Source of the DNA: Phymorhynchus buccinoides
Taxonomy: Eukaryota > Mollusca > Gastropoda > Neogastropoda > Raphitomidae
Assembly: GCA_017654935.2 (NCBI GenBank)
Contig: CM065706.1
Coordinates: 3,416,251-3,480,250 of the forward strand
Length of the DNA: 64,000 nucleotides
Reading direction: 5' to 3'
Shown one piece after another: positions 56,401 through 63,764 of the stretch. A model generated the notes under the pieces. The model ran no database searches and had not been told where the DNA came from. It saw nothing but the letters and a program-made list of their open reading frames with translations. A program made the translations under genes and the position numbers. Every line of letters begins with the position of its first letter. Positions within the stretch are counted from its first letter, which is position 1.

Positions 56401-57886
56401 CCCGATCTGCAGGAGGACATCCAGTGGATCAGCGCTAAGCTGGAGACCTCTGTGCAAGATTTGAGGTATCCATGATGAAGTTTACCCCTTACCTGCCTGC
56501 TACGAGATAGTCTCATAGTGTATGATGTCATAACTTTGGATGTCACAAGCCTGGGATGATGGTTTTTGGCTAAGATAAGCCATGAAAGATATATCTTGAG
56601 ACTGTTTTCTCAGACTGAGTCTAACAGATTTTTATTCGATAATTTCTCAATTTCCTCTGGCAGTGAAGGGCAGGGCTCCCAATCGTCCCGCAAAACAAGG
56701 GGTCCCAGGGACTCCTTCACTTACAGTATAGAGGGTCCTAGAGGCGTGATAGAGTCTCCCAGTGACATAGCGAATGCTAAAAAGAATTTTTCTAGTGCAT
56801 CCCTGGGACCCCCTACACATTCTTTTAGAGGGTCCTTTCGAATTTTAGTGCATCATTGACCCCCAAATGGGGGTCCCTGGGAGCCCTTGAAGGGGTTAAT
56901 GATGGCGATGATGACGCGTTCTTAGTCTCATCAAACAACAGTGAACATTCACAGGATCTTGCTCGAGACAAAGAACGTGAGTTAGCAACTCGGAGACGCT
57001 AAATTTGATGTTTAGTTGCGTTTTTTGATGTCTGAGGAAAAAGTGGACAAATGATCAGCATCGCCATGCAATGCTTGAATCCAGTGCTGGAAAGGGGGCT
57101 AGCTTTTGTGTGAATTTTGTTTTGGGTGGACCCCACACTTTCATAATGCCTTTACACAGTCTTCAAATCTGGCATGAATGGCCAGGGTAGTGTACTGATG
57201 ATGATTGGTGCGTTATTTCAGTTCTTTTGATGAGTATGTGAGCGAGGTGAAGTCGGGCAGGTGGAGTGGAGCCCTGTGCATAGAACTGACATTGATGACG
57301 ACGATGATGACGATGATAACAATGATGATGATGATAATGACGATGATTGGTGCGTTGTTTCAGTTCTTTTGATGAGTATGTGAGCGAGGTGAAGTCGGGC
57401 AATCTGGAGTGGAGCCCTGTGCATAGAACTGACATTGATGACGACGACGATGATGATGATGATGATAACAATGATGATGATGATGACAATGATGATGATG
57501 TCTGTGTTATTTCAGTTCTTTTGATGAGTATGTGAGCGAGGTGAAGTCGAGCAATCTGGAGTGGAGCCCTGTCCTTAGAACTGACATTGATGACGACGAC
57601 GATGATGATGATGATAATGACAATGACGATGATGTCTGTGTTGTTTCAGTTCTTTTGATGAGTATGTGAGCGAGGTGAGGTCGGGCAATCTGGAGTGGAG
57701 CCCTGTGCATAGAACTGACATTGATGACGACGATGATGATGATGATGACAATGACGATGATGATGATGATAATGATAATGACGATGATTGGTGCGTTGTT
57801 TCAGTTCCTTTGATGAGTATGTGAGCGAGGTGAAGTCGGGCAATCTGGAGTGGAGCCCTGTGCATAGAACTGACATTGATGACGAC

Positions 57887-57918
<32 letters not shown>

Positions 57919-58187
57919 CAATGATGATGATGATAATGACGATGATTGGTGCGTTGTTTCAGTTCTTTTGATGAGTATGTGAGCGAAGTGAGATCGGGCA
58001 ATCTGGAATGGAGCCCTGTGCATAGAACTGACATTGATGACGACGACGATGATGATGACGATAATGATGATGATGATAATGACGATGATTGGTGCGTTGT
58101 TTCAGTTCCTTTGATGAGTATGTGAGCGAGGTGAAGTCGGGCAATCTGGTGTGGAGCCCTGTGCATAGAACTGACATTGATGACGAC

Positions 58188-58219
<32 letters not shown>

Positions 58220-61200
58220 CAATGATGATGATGATAATGACGATGATTGGTGCGTTGTTTCAGTTCTTTTGATGAGTATGTGAGCGAAGTGAGATCGGGC
58301 AATCTGGAATGGAGCCCTGTGCATAGAACTGACATTGATGACGACGACGATGATGATGACGATAATGACAATGATGATGATGATAATGACGATGATTGGT
58401 GCGTTGTTTCAGTTCTTTTGATGAGTATGTGAGCGAGGTGAGATCAGGCAATCTGGAATGGAGCCCTGTGCATAGAACTGACAGGTTCTGGAGGGAAAAC
58501 GCCATACGTCTCAACGACAAAAACTATGAACTCCTCAAGTGAGTGCATTGAATTGTATTAAGTACCTTATTGTCACAGAGGCGTCTCTGTGAAATTCGAG
58601 TTGCTCCCACCTGGAGAGCGTGTCGCAGCCAGAGGCGCGCCACACAATTTTTTTTTGGGGGGCATGCGATTTTTGTGTGACTGATGAGGAAGGAAAGGGG
58701 GGTGGTGGTGGTAAATTTTGACCAAATGACAACTTTTTCGTTGCCACTGGGTTTAACGTGTGCCAAGTGCATGGGCACACAGGACCTCGGTTTAGACCGT
58801 AAGGCCTAGTGCAAAGTGAGAGGAAAAATCCCCTGTACCCAGGTTCGAACTCGGGTTTACTTGACACGAGGCGAACGCGTTACCACTGTGCCACTCTACA
58901 CCATTGTGTTATTGTGTTTCTAGACTTCTACAACTCGGGAGTAAGCAATCAAAACTGACAAGTTCTGGAAAGAAAACTCAATACGTTTAACCCTTTCACC
59001 GCCAAAGTCGCATTTTAACACCACAGTGATTATAATACCTATGTCACTAAAAGGCATCAAATTGGGGTCTATTATCCAAAGACCCTATTGTCTTAGTTTT
59101 GGGAAGTAAGGATAGACCTTATTTTTATATATTTCACAGAAGAATCACCCAATACTGCAGATGGATTTTGTTCTCTACCCAGGTAAATTTAATGGACATT
59201 TTTGGCTGGAATATGGCTGGCGGTGAAAGGGTTAAAGGTGGACCCTGACTGATGAGTTTTAAGGGAGGTTCCACTGTATTACGAAGCGGCTTGTACAGAG
59301 GAACCTCCCTTATAAGACCTTCAAAAATCATACCAAATGAGGTCTTATAAGGGAGGGGTCTTATAAGGGAATTAATTTTAATACTTACTGTCGCTGCCTC
59401 TCATCCAACTCTAACACGGATGTTTACTGATGTCGATTTTCTTTATTCCAGTTCATCGATAAACAGTGCCGTAAAAACTGCAATGTAAACAAAAGAACAC
59501 ATTGCTTAATACAGTGGTCGCCGCTTTATGAAACCGCAGTTAATAGAGCCAGCCGCTTATTAAAGCCGATTTCTTACGGTCCGGATTTTTCACTATATGT
59601 TATGTATTAAAAAAAGCCGCTTAATAAAACCACCCCGCCGCTTATTAAAGCCACTTTTCTCAGAGAAATCACATAGTTTGTGACTAAAACTCACACGATT
59701 TTTTTCTTCTTTTTTTTTTCTTTTTTTTGGGGGGCGTGAAAATATGTCACTTGTGTCACTCAAGACATATTTATGTGCACGCTCACGTGTATCATGAAGT
59801 AACTGAGTTTAGAAAAGAATGTCAGTCAATAAAAAACAAAACAAAAGTTCAACATCGTTTGAGAGGCCTTGTGAAGTTGTGTTTAGATTCAAGCAAGTGT
59901 AAATGACGAAAGAAAGTGTGAAAGTGTGACTGACGTAAACAAAAGAGAAGCAAAAAAAAAAAAAAAAAGTTCGAAAATGACGTAATCCTGGACCGCCGGT
60001 TATTAAATCCGCCGCTTATTAAAGCCATTTTTCGTGGGTCCCAAAATGGCTTTATAAAGCGGCGACCACTGTAATAATAAAATAAATGTTGATCCATAAT
60101 TCAAATGTCAGTGTCTGTGTTAAAGATTCTGAATTGGGGCATGAGTGTACGTATATGCATGTATGTGAGAACTGTTTGTGAGTGTGCATGTGTGTTCACT
60201 CACGTATGCATGTATGTTATTACCTTTATGTAAAATAATCACATTCATCTACAATTGCCCCTCTCTCTCTCTCGACTATATTCTAATCTTTCATTACATA
60301 TTTCTTTCTCTGCTCTCTCTCAATCTATCCACCAAGCTGAATAACACTACTAAATGGCAATAAAAATGCTCAAATATGTACATGCTCATCATTAAACAAA
60401 CTCGCAAACATAAAAGGCGAATTTCTAGATGCACAATATACAATGCTTAAACTGTACTCCTTGACATATCGCATGCGAGAAGCAGATAAAAACCTTACAA
60501 ACATGTGTGTGAAACTAACACATACTGCCTTGGTCTCCATTTCCCAACACTGGGATTCATCAGAACGTACCAGGCCCATAGTCTAAACGAATCAGTTTCA
60601 AATTATTTCCAACTCCCAAACAGGAGAACATTTAAATAAAACTATAAAGTCATTATGAACTCTCATACCTCGTTGGCCTTTGTGCATAATTGAGAAAGCA
60701 GCGAGGTCGTCACAAACAATGCTTTTCGCATCGCAGCTAATTTTGCTCTGAACACGAATTGAAAAAGTGCGCTCAGACCTAAACCTTGCGGAGGAATAAA
60801 GTTCACCCTCTCTTTTAGAACATCTGAGCATAAAAACTTAAAACTGCATTAAAAGCAAGACGTATTTAAGATAGAAAAAATAAATCAATTTAAATAGGAG
60901 CAATTAATAGCATAGTCGTTGGCTAATACGACAAACAAGGTTGGAACTATATGCTGCGGAAGACTACAACTACCAAAACGTTACTCCTGTGATACGGCAT
61001 AGGCACCCGATTTTAACATAGGCATGTGCGGCAGCAACACTTACAAAGAAGGGCAATGTTTCAGAGAAGTAGGTCTTATGTGGGAGGGAGGTCTTATAAG
61101 GGAGGTTCCACTGTAGTGTGTGAATTACGGTACACACTATGTATGCTTCCAGGATTCTGGTGCATCTGTTGGAATCAAGCCGAGACGCTCTAGTCCTGTC

Positions 61201-63755
61201 GGTGGCAGCTCACGACATCGGGGAATACGTGCGATACTACCCCAGAGGGAAACAGTAAGAAGTTTGTTTAATCTCTGTCCGTCTGTCCGTCTGTCCGTCT
61301 GTCTGTCGGTGGCAGCTCACGACATCGGGGAATACGTGCGATACTACCCCAGAGGGAAACAGTAAGAAGTTTGTTTAATCTCTGTCCGTCTGTCCGTCTG
61401 TCCGTCTGTCTGTCGGTGGCAGCTCACGACATCGGGGAATACGTGCGATACTACCCCAGAGGGAAACAGTAAGAAGTTTGTTTAATCTCTGTCCGTCTGT
61501 CCGTCTGTCTGTCTGTCTGTCAGTGGCTGCTCATTGCATTGGGAATACGAACAGTAAGCGCCCCGAAGGTGCTGCTGATAGGACCCAGCTAAGCACCACC
61601 AGCCACCCCTGCCCTATCAACACGAGAGCAGCCCTGGAAGTTTATGTTGTGTTACTGTGGAGCAGTCACACACAGGACAAAGTACACAAAGGCACATAGC
61701 TACTCCCCGGCTTGTTGACCATCGGATACGATGCAGAGGAGTCCTTGCGAAATGTCCCCATGGGGTTGTACCAGCCCGTTATTCATGACTGCAGAGCCCA
61801 CCGGCAAAAGACACCCCACTTAGAACCCGGGGGGGGTGGAGGGGGGGGTTCTGCCTGTAAGTGGCTGCTCTTTACATTGGTCAGTATGTACGCTACTTCC
61901 CCAGATAGAGACTATGTGTTCACTTCAAAGATGATGTTTTTGTCTTTCTCTGTGTGTCAGTCTGTAGATGCTCTGGACATTCAGAGCACACGTTAAACCC
62001 AGTGGCAACGAAAAAGTTGTCATTTGGTCTGGGAAAGCAGAAGAAGAAGAAGAATTCCTCTGTATGCGGTGTGTGTTTGTGTGTGTGTGTGTGCATGGTG
62101 CCTGCGTGCTATGAAACATTGTCGTATGCATGTTATTCATTCAGTGACTTGAAGGCAAGGAGGAGAAGTTTGTAGTCAATACGTGATTGAACTGGGAGCC
62201 AATGTAGGGAACGAAGAACCGGAGTGATGTGATCGTACCTAGGGGAGCGAGAAATGAGACGAGCAGCATTATTCTGGACCCGTTGGAGCTTAGAGATGAG
62301 AATTGATGGACAGCCAGCAAGAAGTGAGTTACAGTAGTCAAGGCGAGACAGGACAAAAGCACATACTAGAGTCTTCAGGGCATCTTGAGAGAGGAAACGG
62401 CGGATGGAACTAATTCTTCGAAGTTCTAGATAGCAAGCCTTGGAAACATGCTGTTTGAAAGAAAGGGTTTGGTCCAAAGTAACACCTAGATTGCGGACGG
62501 ATGCCGATAGCTTGATCTCAGTGCCATCAGTGTCGACAGAACCTGGGAGAACCTGAGTTTTAATTGTGTGGTTAGAGGCTACAAGAATCATCTCTGTTTT
62601 ATCAGCATTTAGTTGCAGTTTGTTGTAAAACATCCATGTTTTAACAGCAGAGATGCACAACTTAGAAGAAGAAATCATTTGATCTAATTGACTCAGGTGG
62701 GCAGAAATGTACAGTTGATTGTCATCAGAAAAGCTATGATGTAGAATAGAATGCTGGTTGATGATGGCGGAGAGAGGTTGGGTATAAAGAACAAAAAGGA
62801 TAGGGCCTAAGACTGAACCTTGGGGCACACCGAACTGAAGACCTTTTGGAAGAGATGAAGCACCATTGACAACAACTTTCTGTGTGCGATCAGAGAGGTA
62901 GGAAGAAAACCAGGAAAGAACAGCCCCAGATAGACCAAAGGAGGTGTGAAGTCTAGAAATGAGGATGGAGTGGTCGATAGTGTCAAACGCTGCAGAAAGA
63001 TCAAGGAGAGAGAGAAGAGAAACCTTGTTTTCATCCAAGGCAGTGAGCAGGTCGTTCGTTATCTTTAAAGGGGCTGTCTCAGTACTGTGACCTGCTCGAT
63101 AAGCAGACTGGTTTGGATAGAAAAGATCGTTTACCTGAAGATGGTCAGACAGCTGTTTAAGAACCACCTTTTCCGTAAGCTTAGAGAGGAATGAAAGATT
63201 AGAGACAGGCCGATAGTTCTTTAGATTTTCAGGATCGAGACTAGGCTTCTTTAAGAGAGGTTTGACAACTGCAGATTTGAACTGACATTTCGCTGTTACT
63301 TTAGAATTTTTTGCGGTTTTGATTGAGTTTTATGTTTGTGTTATACTGTTTTTGTATCCTCCATGCTCCAAAAGGGGTCAAAGGATTAAACTTCTTGAAT
63401 CTTCTTCTTGAATCTTGAATCTTGGTGTATGTGTAGGTGTGCGTCTGAGAGAAAGAGATAATCTGAGGGAGAGACTGATACATGATGATGTAATTTGTCC
63501 ATTCGATGTGCATGCTTTCGTTGTTGTTGGATTGTGTCTTGTGCAAAACCAAAACGATTTCCTTTGAATTACGGTGCATTGGCTGATTAAAGAATCTTGA
63601 ATCTTGAAGCGTTGTTATTTTTTGTTATTTTATCATTCCAGCATCATAGAGCAGCTCGGCGCCAAACATCTGGTGATGCAATACCTCACACACCCTGATC
63701 CCAACGTTCGCTACGAAGCGTTGCTGGCTGTACAAAAGTTGATGGTACAGAACTG
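38361..63755 (+). CDS. ATP6V1H: V-type proton ATPase subunit H, 13 exons (last exon outside)
   Basis: Regulatory subunit of the cytosolic V1 sector; it couples ATP hydrolysis to proton pumping and inhibits free V1. Exons: 38361-38406, 39779-39860 (or 40570-40651), 44712-44811, 45375-45464, 45877-45990, 49264-49368, 50843-50940, 52307-52420, 52808-52892, 56287-56465, 58413-58538, 61153-61254 and 63642-63755. They total 1355 nt in one frame, about 451 residues; the human protein is 483. Blocks: [105 protein letters not shown]. The internal insert of the long mammalian isoform is absent. Several introns contain tandem copies of exon edges. Confidence 0.97.
38840..39310 (+). pseudogene. LINE reverse transcriptase C-terminal fragment (jockey-like)
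   Basis: Reads [40 protein letters not shown] and [15 protein letters not shown], the region after the RT core in jockey-type LINEs. A frame change near 39100 leads to remnants of the terminal LP-type segment. 5' and 3' truncated; in ATP6V1H intron 1. Preceded by a 27-base poly-G run (about 38632) and a (GTA)n run (38752-38778). Confidence 0.75.
39779..39860 (+). CDS. ATP6V1H: ATP6V1H exon 2a (canonical)
   Basis: 82 nt, phase 1 in, phase 2 out. Acceptor 'tgtaacacag', donor 'ctgca|gtaagt'. Encodes [18 protein letters not shown] then [10 protein letters not shown], equivalent to the vertebrate TNIIAAKAAEVRANKVNW region, so this is taken as the ancestral form. Confidence 0.93.
40114..40408. mobile_element. 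TTAA-type MITE, copy 6, between the two alternative ATP6V1H exons
   Basis: 295 bp, TTAA at both ends, with a small internal duplication near 40190-40250. It separates exon 2a (39779-39860) from exon 2b (40570-40651). Confidence 0.75.
40570..40651 (+). CDS. ATP6V1H: ATP6V1H exon 2b, candidate mutually exclusive alternative
   Basis: 82 nt, the same length and phases as exon 2a. Acceptor 'tgtgttgccttgcag', donor 'ctatca|gtgagt'. Encodes [18 protein letters not shown] then [10 protein letters not shown]. The last eight residues resemble exon 2a (NWKSYLQ); the rest differs. Splicing 2a to 2b gives a TGA after nine codons, so the two cannot be used together. Confidence 0.8.
40798..41103 (-). mobile_element. 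tRNA-derived SINE, head truncated
   Basis: Body matches the copy at 22993-23320; stops at 'cccctgtacccagat', just short of the B box. Lies in the ATP6V1H intron after exon 2b. Confidence 0.7.
41645..42066 (-). mobile_element. TTC-tailed SINE, full-length
   Basis: From (TTC)n and 'agcgttcccaggcc' at 42066 down to 'atgcacgaggcatccaccca' near 41670; contains a 19-base poly-C on this strand. Confidence 0.75.
42186..42510 (+). mobile_element. TTC-tailed SINE, 'gttcgctcagacagt' subfamily
   Basis: 'cctcgttcgctcagacagtt' head, 'gttaggcccagcatgtccg', ending 'ggtatcctcacggggg'. Confidence 0.7.
43003..43361. mobile_element. CAGTGGAACCTCCC MITE with internal duplications
   Basis: Both ends present ('cagtggaacctcccttataa' and 'gggaggttccact'). 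The interior unit 'ccctcccacataagacctac' is repeated, enlarging the element from about 160 to 359 bp. Confidence 0.7.
43370..43660. repeat. Short (AAT)n repeat plus (CA)-rich tract
   Basis: Second copy of the repeat at 5436, including 'caccaaatgtggagctctat', followed by about 150 bp of CA-rich sequence. The Thr/His frames are not genes. Confidence 0.65.
43685..44096. mobile_element. CCGTATTTTTCGG-type MITE, copy 4
   Basis: Left 'taccgcattttacgagctat', right 'tccgtacaatacggta'. The interior contains pairs of 'catgattcacgtgaa'-like inverted repeats. Confidence 0.6.
44102..44636 (+). mobile_element. tRNA-derived SINE split by a MITE
   Basis: Body at 44102-44394 and tail at 44613-44636 ('ctctgtgactataaagtac') separated by the CAGGGCTCCCA MITE. 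The tRNA head is missing. Confidence 0.7.
44395..44612 (+). mobile_element. CAGGGCTCCCA MITE, copy 4, inside a tRNA-SINE
   Basis: 218-bp copy that interrupts a tRNA-derived SINE. The host SINE reads 'cagagacgcctc' before it and 'cgcctctgtgac' after it, so the direct duplication is 'cgcctc' (6 bp). Uninterrupted SINE copies elsewhere show this stretch once. Confidence 0.75.
44712..44811 (+). CDS. ATP6V1H: ATP6V1H exon 3
   Basis: 100 nt, phase 2 in, phase 0 out. Acceptor 'gttgttcccag', donor 'atgcag|gtgtgt'. Encodes [20 protein letters not shown] then [20 protein letters not shown] is conserved with vertebrates. Confidence 0.95.
44798..44907 (+). repeat. 32-bp repeat of the exon 3 donor
   Basis: 'caaccctatgcaggtgtgtt' recurs; the donor-like GT falls at 44812 (true), 44844 and 44876, with a last unit lacking it ('ccctatgcatcc'). 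32 is not a multiple of three, so use of a later donor would shift the frame. Confidence 0.85.
44917..45112 (+). mobile_element. tRNA-derived SINE, 3' part
   Basis: 'cctcatcagtcacacaaaaa' to 'gacgcctctgtgcctataaa', matching the tail half of the family. Confidence 0.65.
45375..45464 (+). CDS. ATP6V1H: ATP6V1H exon 4
   Basis: 90 nt, phase 0. Acceptor 'gcattgttgcag', donor 'ctgcag|gtaagt'. Encodes [18 protein letters not shown] then [12 protein letters not shown]. Confidence 0.96.
45465..45720 (+). repeat. Two extra copies of the exon 4 3' end and donor
   Basis: 'gacaagatcgccaaggatca' through 'ctgcaggtaa' recurs at 45503-45570 and 45603-45670, about 100 bp apart, joined by (GT)n. Donors at 45566 and 45666; there is no acceptor-like AG of strength before either copy. 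Confidence 0.92.
45877..45990 (+). CDS. ATP6V1H: ATP6V1H exon 5
   Basis: 114 nt, phase 0. Acceptor 'tttgtgctcag', donor 'catcag|gtaagt'. Encodes [38 protein letters not shown]. Confidence 0.96.
46007..46640 (+). mobile_element. Two partial TTC-tailed SINEs around a CAGTGGAACCTCCC MITE
   Basis: SINE parts at 46007-46212 and 46377-46640 both contain 'caacacattccgatttcgga'. The MITE occupies 46217-46375 with both TIRs. The two SINE parts overlap in content, so they are separate copies rather than one split copy. Confidence 0.65.
46735..47890. repeat. About 64-bp minisatellite, about 18 units, each with GTGAGT
   Basis: Unit 'aagtgagtctatggtatgat' + 'agttgttcggttgtgtgta' + GT run + 'ttgcgtccgtaacac'. 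A subset of three units has 'gagtatagtatgatagttat' and occurs in matching positions, suggesting multi-unit duplication. The overlapping reverse-strand frames are artefacts. Confidence 0.93.
47891..48400. other. ATP6V1H intron, nothing recognised
   Basis: AT-rich unique sequence after the minisatellite. No exon or element recognised. Confidence 0.4.
48660..48730 (+). promoter_or_regulatory. TATA box plus initiator-like site inside an ATP6V1H intron
   Basis: 'gggctataaaagagcc' has TATAAAAG from 48681, and 'agtcagttgtg' has TCAGTT at 48712, a spacing of about 31 bases. The downstream 'tgggagagagaaagagagag' and the flanks look like an LTR or other retroelement promoter, but no paired LTR or ORF is seen. 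Confidence 0.35.
49264..49368 (+). CDS. ATP6V1H: ATP6V1H exon 6
   Basis: 105 nt, phase 0. Acceptor 'ctctgttttcag', donor 'catccc|gtgagt'. Encodes [20 protein letters not shown] then [15 protein letters not shown]. Confidence 0.96.
50269..50740 (-). mobile_element. Second copy of the TTAA-flanked element, truncated
   Basis: Begins 'ttaactctctttttcctgaa' and matches the reverse complement of 18460-18881, including 'tcacttctgaaatcctaa'. On the - strand the ATG followed by [17 protein letters not shown] is intact for about 20 codons before a stop. The other TTAA end is not found. Confidence 0.6.
50843..50940 (+). CDS. ATP6V1H: ATP6V1H exon 7
   Basis: 98 nt, phase 0 in, phase 2 out. Acceptor 'ttgttgttacag', donor 'gctgt|gtgagt'. 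Encodes [20 protein letters not shown] then [13 protein letters not shown]. It follows exon 6 without the mammalian long-isoform insert. Confidence 0.95.
51028..51300. repeat. Short (AAT)n repeat and poly-C tracts
   Basis: 'ataatgataataatgaccat' with 'catagcgcttattctc' and 'gctctaagcgcttcacaa', followed by poly-C runs near 51188 and 51278. Same small repeat class as at 5436. Confidence 0.5.
51400..51832. other. ATP6V1H intron, nothing recognised
   Basis: AT-rich unique sequence between a poly-C region and a MITE. Confidence 0.35.
51833..52240. mobile_element. MITE of about 400 bp with about 20-bp TIRs, copy 2
   Basis: Same family and orientation as 262-655, including the stretch 'ggtggccagtggccacaaac'. 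It sits in the ATP6V1H intron between the exons ending at 50940 and starting at 52307. Start 'caatagacgattttctgaaa' and end 'tttccgaacaattcctattg' are inverted relatives. Confidence 0.6.
52307..52420 (+). CDS. ATP6V1H: ATP6V1H exon 8
   Basis: 114 nt, phase 2 in, phase 2 out. Acceptor 'tgtggttgacag', donor 'aatag|gtcagt'. Encodes [18 protein letters not shown] then [19 protein letters not shown]. Confidence 0.95.
52421..52645 (+). repeat. Two extra copies of the exon 8 3' end and donor
   Basis: 'tctaccagctgatcttctgt' through 'ggatgaataggtcag' recurs with donors at 52519 and 52615 (spacing 98 and 96), joined by (CTGT)n. The third copy is more diverged ('ctgatattctgtctg'). Reading frame stays open through both. 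Confidence 0.92.
52808..52892 (+). CDS. ATP6V1H: ATP6V1H exon 9
   Basis: 85 nt, phase 2 in, phase 0 out. Acceptor 'ttttttctcag', donor 'ttcagg|gtgagg'. Encodes [16 protein letters not shown] then [13 protein letters not shown]. Confidence 0.95.
53590..54100. repeat. Dispersed repeat 'cttaaagactccagggatca' with an internal triplication
   Basis: Same family as 3572-3892. The block 'gaagcacttgaacactatgg' to 'gattaccccgcc' is present three times in tandem, about 95-106 bp apart (53650-53930). Followed by a fragment of the CCGTATTTTTCGG MITE to 54346. Confidence 0.65.
54359..56286 (+). repeat. 13 decoy copies of the exon 10 5' part, exact 148-bp period
   Basis: Copies start at 54363 + 148k for k = 0-12, and the true exon is the 14th, at 56287. 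Each decoy has the acceptor 'ttgttcag' (first copy 'accattcag'), the first 20 codons of the exon and then 'gatgctaggtggtc', where TAG replaces the AAG of the true exon. After 'ggagctgctgga' each passes to 'gggttctttaacacgagcaa'. No indels among copies. Copies at 54511-55399 read 'catgatgg'; those at 55547-56139 read 'catgctgg'. Confidence 0.97.
56287..56465 (+). CDS. ATP6V1H: ATP6V1H exon 10
   Basis: 179 nt, phase 0 in, phase 2 out. Acceptor 'cttattgttcag', donor 'ttgag|gtatcc'. Encodes [40 protein letters not shown] and [19 protein letters not shown]. Only this copy has AAG instead of TAG and continues into the 3' part of the exon. Confidence 0.96.
56671..56887 (-). mobile_element. CAGGGCTCCCA MITE, copy 5
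   Basis: Inverted copy just after ATP6V1H exon 10. The flanks share 'gaaggg', splitting a 'cagtgaaggggttaa' motif that occurs uninterrupted near 25934-25949. Confidence 0.7.
57200..58412 (+). repeat. Eight decoy copies of the exon 11 5' part with (GAY)n spacers
   Basis: 'gatgagtatgtgagcga' recurs near 57229, 57370, 57519, 57658, 57812, 57969, 58112 and 58270; the ninth, at 58421, is the true exon. Each decoy has acceptor 'gttgtttcag' or 'tatttcag', [18 protein letters not shown] and PVHRTD, then changes to an Asp-rich (GAT/GAC)n spacer of variable length. Period 139-158 bp. Confidence 0.95.
58413..58538 (+). CDS. ATP6V1H: ATP6V1H exon 11
   Basis: 126 nt, phase 2 in, phase 2 out. Acceptor 'gcgttgtttcag', donor 'ctcaa|gtgagt'. 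Encodes [37 protein letters not shown] and YELL. The last of nine tandem copies and the only one that passes from HRTD to RFWREN. Confidence 0.95.
58561..58901 (-). mobile_element. tRNA-derived SINE, near full-length
   Basis: A and B boxes intact on the - strand ('gtggcacagtggtaacgc' and 'gagttcgaacctgggtac'). Lies just after ATP6V1H exon 11. Confidence 0.8.
58987..59235. mobile_element. TTAA-type MITE, copy 7
   Basis: 249 bp, TTAA at both ends, TIRs 'ccctttcaccgcca' and 'tggcggtgaaaggg' intact. Confidence 0.8.
59294..59390. mobile_element. CAGTGGAACCTCCC MITE fragment(s)
   Basis: 'cagaggaacctcccttataa' to 'aagggaattaattttaatac'; a detached right end 'aagggaggttccactgta' lies just before at 59260-59279. 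Confidence 0.6.
59512..60071. mobile_element. TA-flanked MITE, 560 bp, CAGTGGTCGCCGC termini
   Basis: Left 'cagtggtcgccgctttatga', right 'ttataaagcggcgaccactg'; TA at both sides. Inner repeats 'cgcttattaaagcc' occur several times. Probably Tc1/mariner (pogo-like). No coding. Confidence 0.8.
60075..61034. other. ATP6V1H intron, nothing recognised
   Basis: AT-rich sequence with short GT and CT tracts near 60180 and 60260. Short frames on both strands show no family resemblance. Confidence 0.4.
61153..61254 (+). CDS. ATP6V1H: ATP6V1H exon 12
   Basis: 102 nt, phase 2 in, phase 2 out. Acceptor 'tatgcttccag', donor 'aaaca|gtaaga'. Encodes [18 protein letters not shown] then [15 protein letters not shown]. 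Confidence 0.95.
61255..61565 (+). repeat. Three extra copies of the exon 12 3' end and donor, 107-bp period
   Basis: 'gtcggtggcagctcacgaca' starts at 61198 (true exon), 61305 and 61412; a decayed copy starts at 61519 ('gtcagtggctgctcattgca'). Copies 2 and 3 match the exon through 'agagggaaacagtaagaagt'. Spacers are (CCGT)n/(CTGT)n. Confidence 0.94.
61566..62060. other. ATP6V1H intron with repeat scraps
   Basis: Unique sequence, then fragments of exon 12-like 'taagtggctgctctttacat' (61857) and a join of tRNA-SINE ('acccagtggcaacgaaaaag') and TTC-SINE tail ('agaagaagaagaag') at 61995-62054. No gene seen. Confidence 0.45.
62133..63300 (-). pseudogene. LINE reverse transcriptase fragment (L2/CR1-like)
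   Basis: Open frame on the - strand from about 63290: [74 protein letters not shown], and FSDDNQLY at the catalytic site (a FADD-type motif with Ser for Ala), then [14 protein letters not shown] and [18 protein letters not shown]. The frame ends at LAFKSLNE followed by a stop. Endonuclease and 3' parts are missing. Antisense in the last visible ATP6V1H intron. The RT core is remarkably intact for a truncated copy. Confidence 0.9.
63395..63610. repeat. 'gaatcttgaatcttg' heptamer tails
   Basis: TTGAATC heptamers at 63395-63425 and 63588-63606, preceded in the second case by 'gctgattaaa'. Such tails end some LINE/SINE families; assigned by resemblance only. Confidence 0.4.
63642..63755 (+). CDS. 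ATP6V1H: ATP6V1H exon 13
   Basis: 114 nt, phase 2 in, phase 2 out. Acceptor 'atcattccag', donor 'aactg|gtaagt'. Encodes [18 protein letters not shown] then [20 protein letters not shown]. The Trp codon is split; the rest of the C-terminus lies beyond the window. Confidence 0.95.
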
Positions 63756-63764
63756 GTAAGTAAT

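Noticed and set aside
57163..58520. Ser-rich reverse-strand frames
   Set aside because: They are the antisense of poly-Asp GAY spacers and of exon 11 copies.
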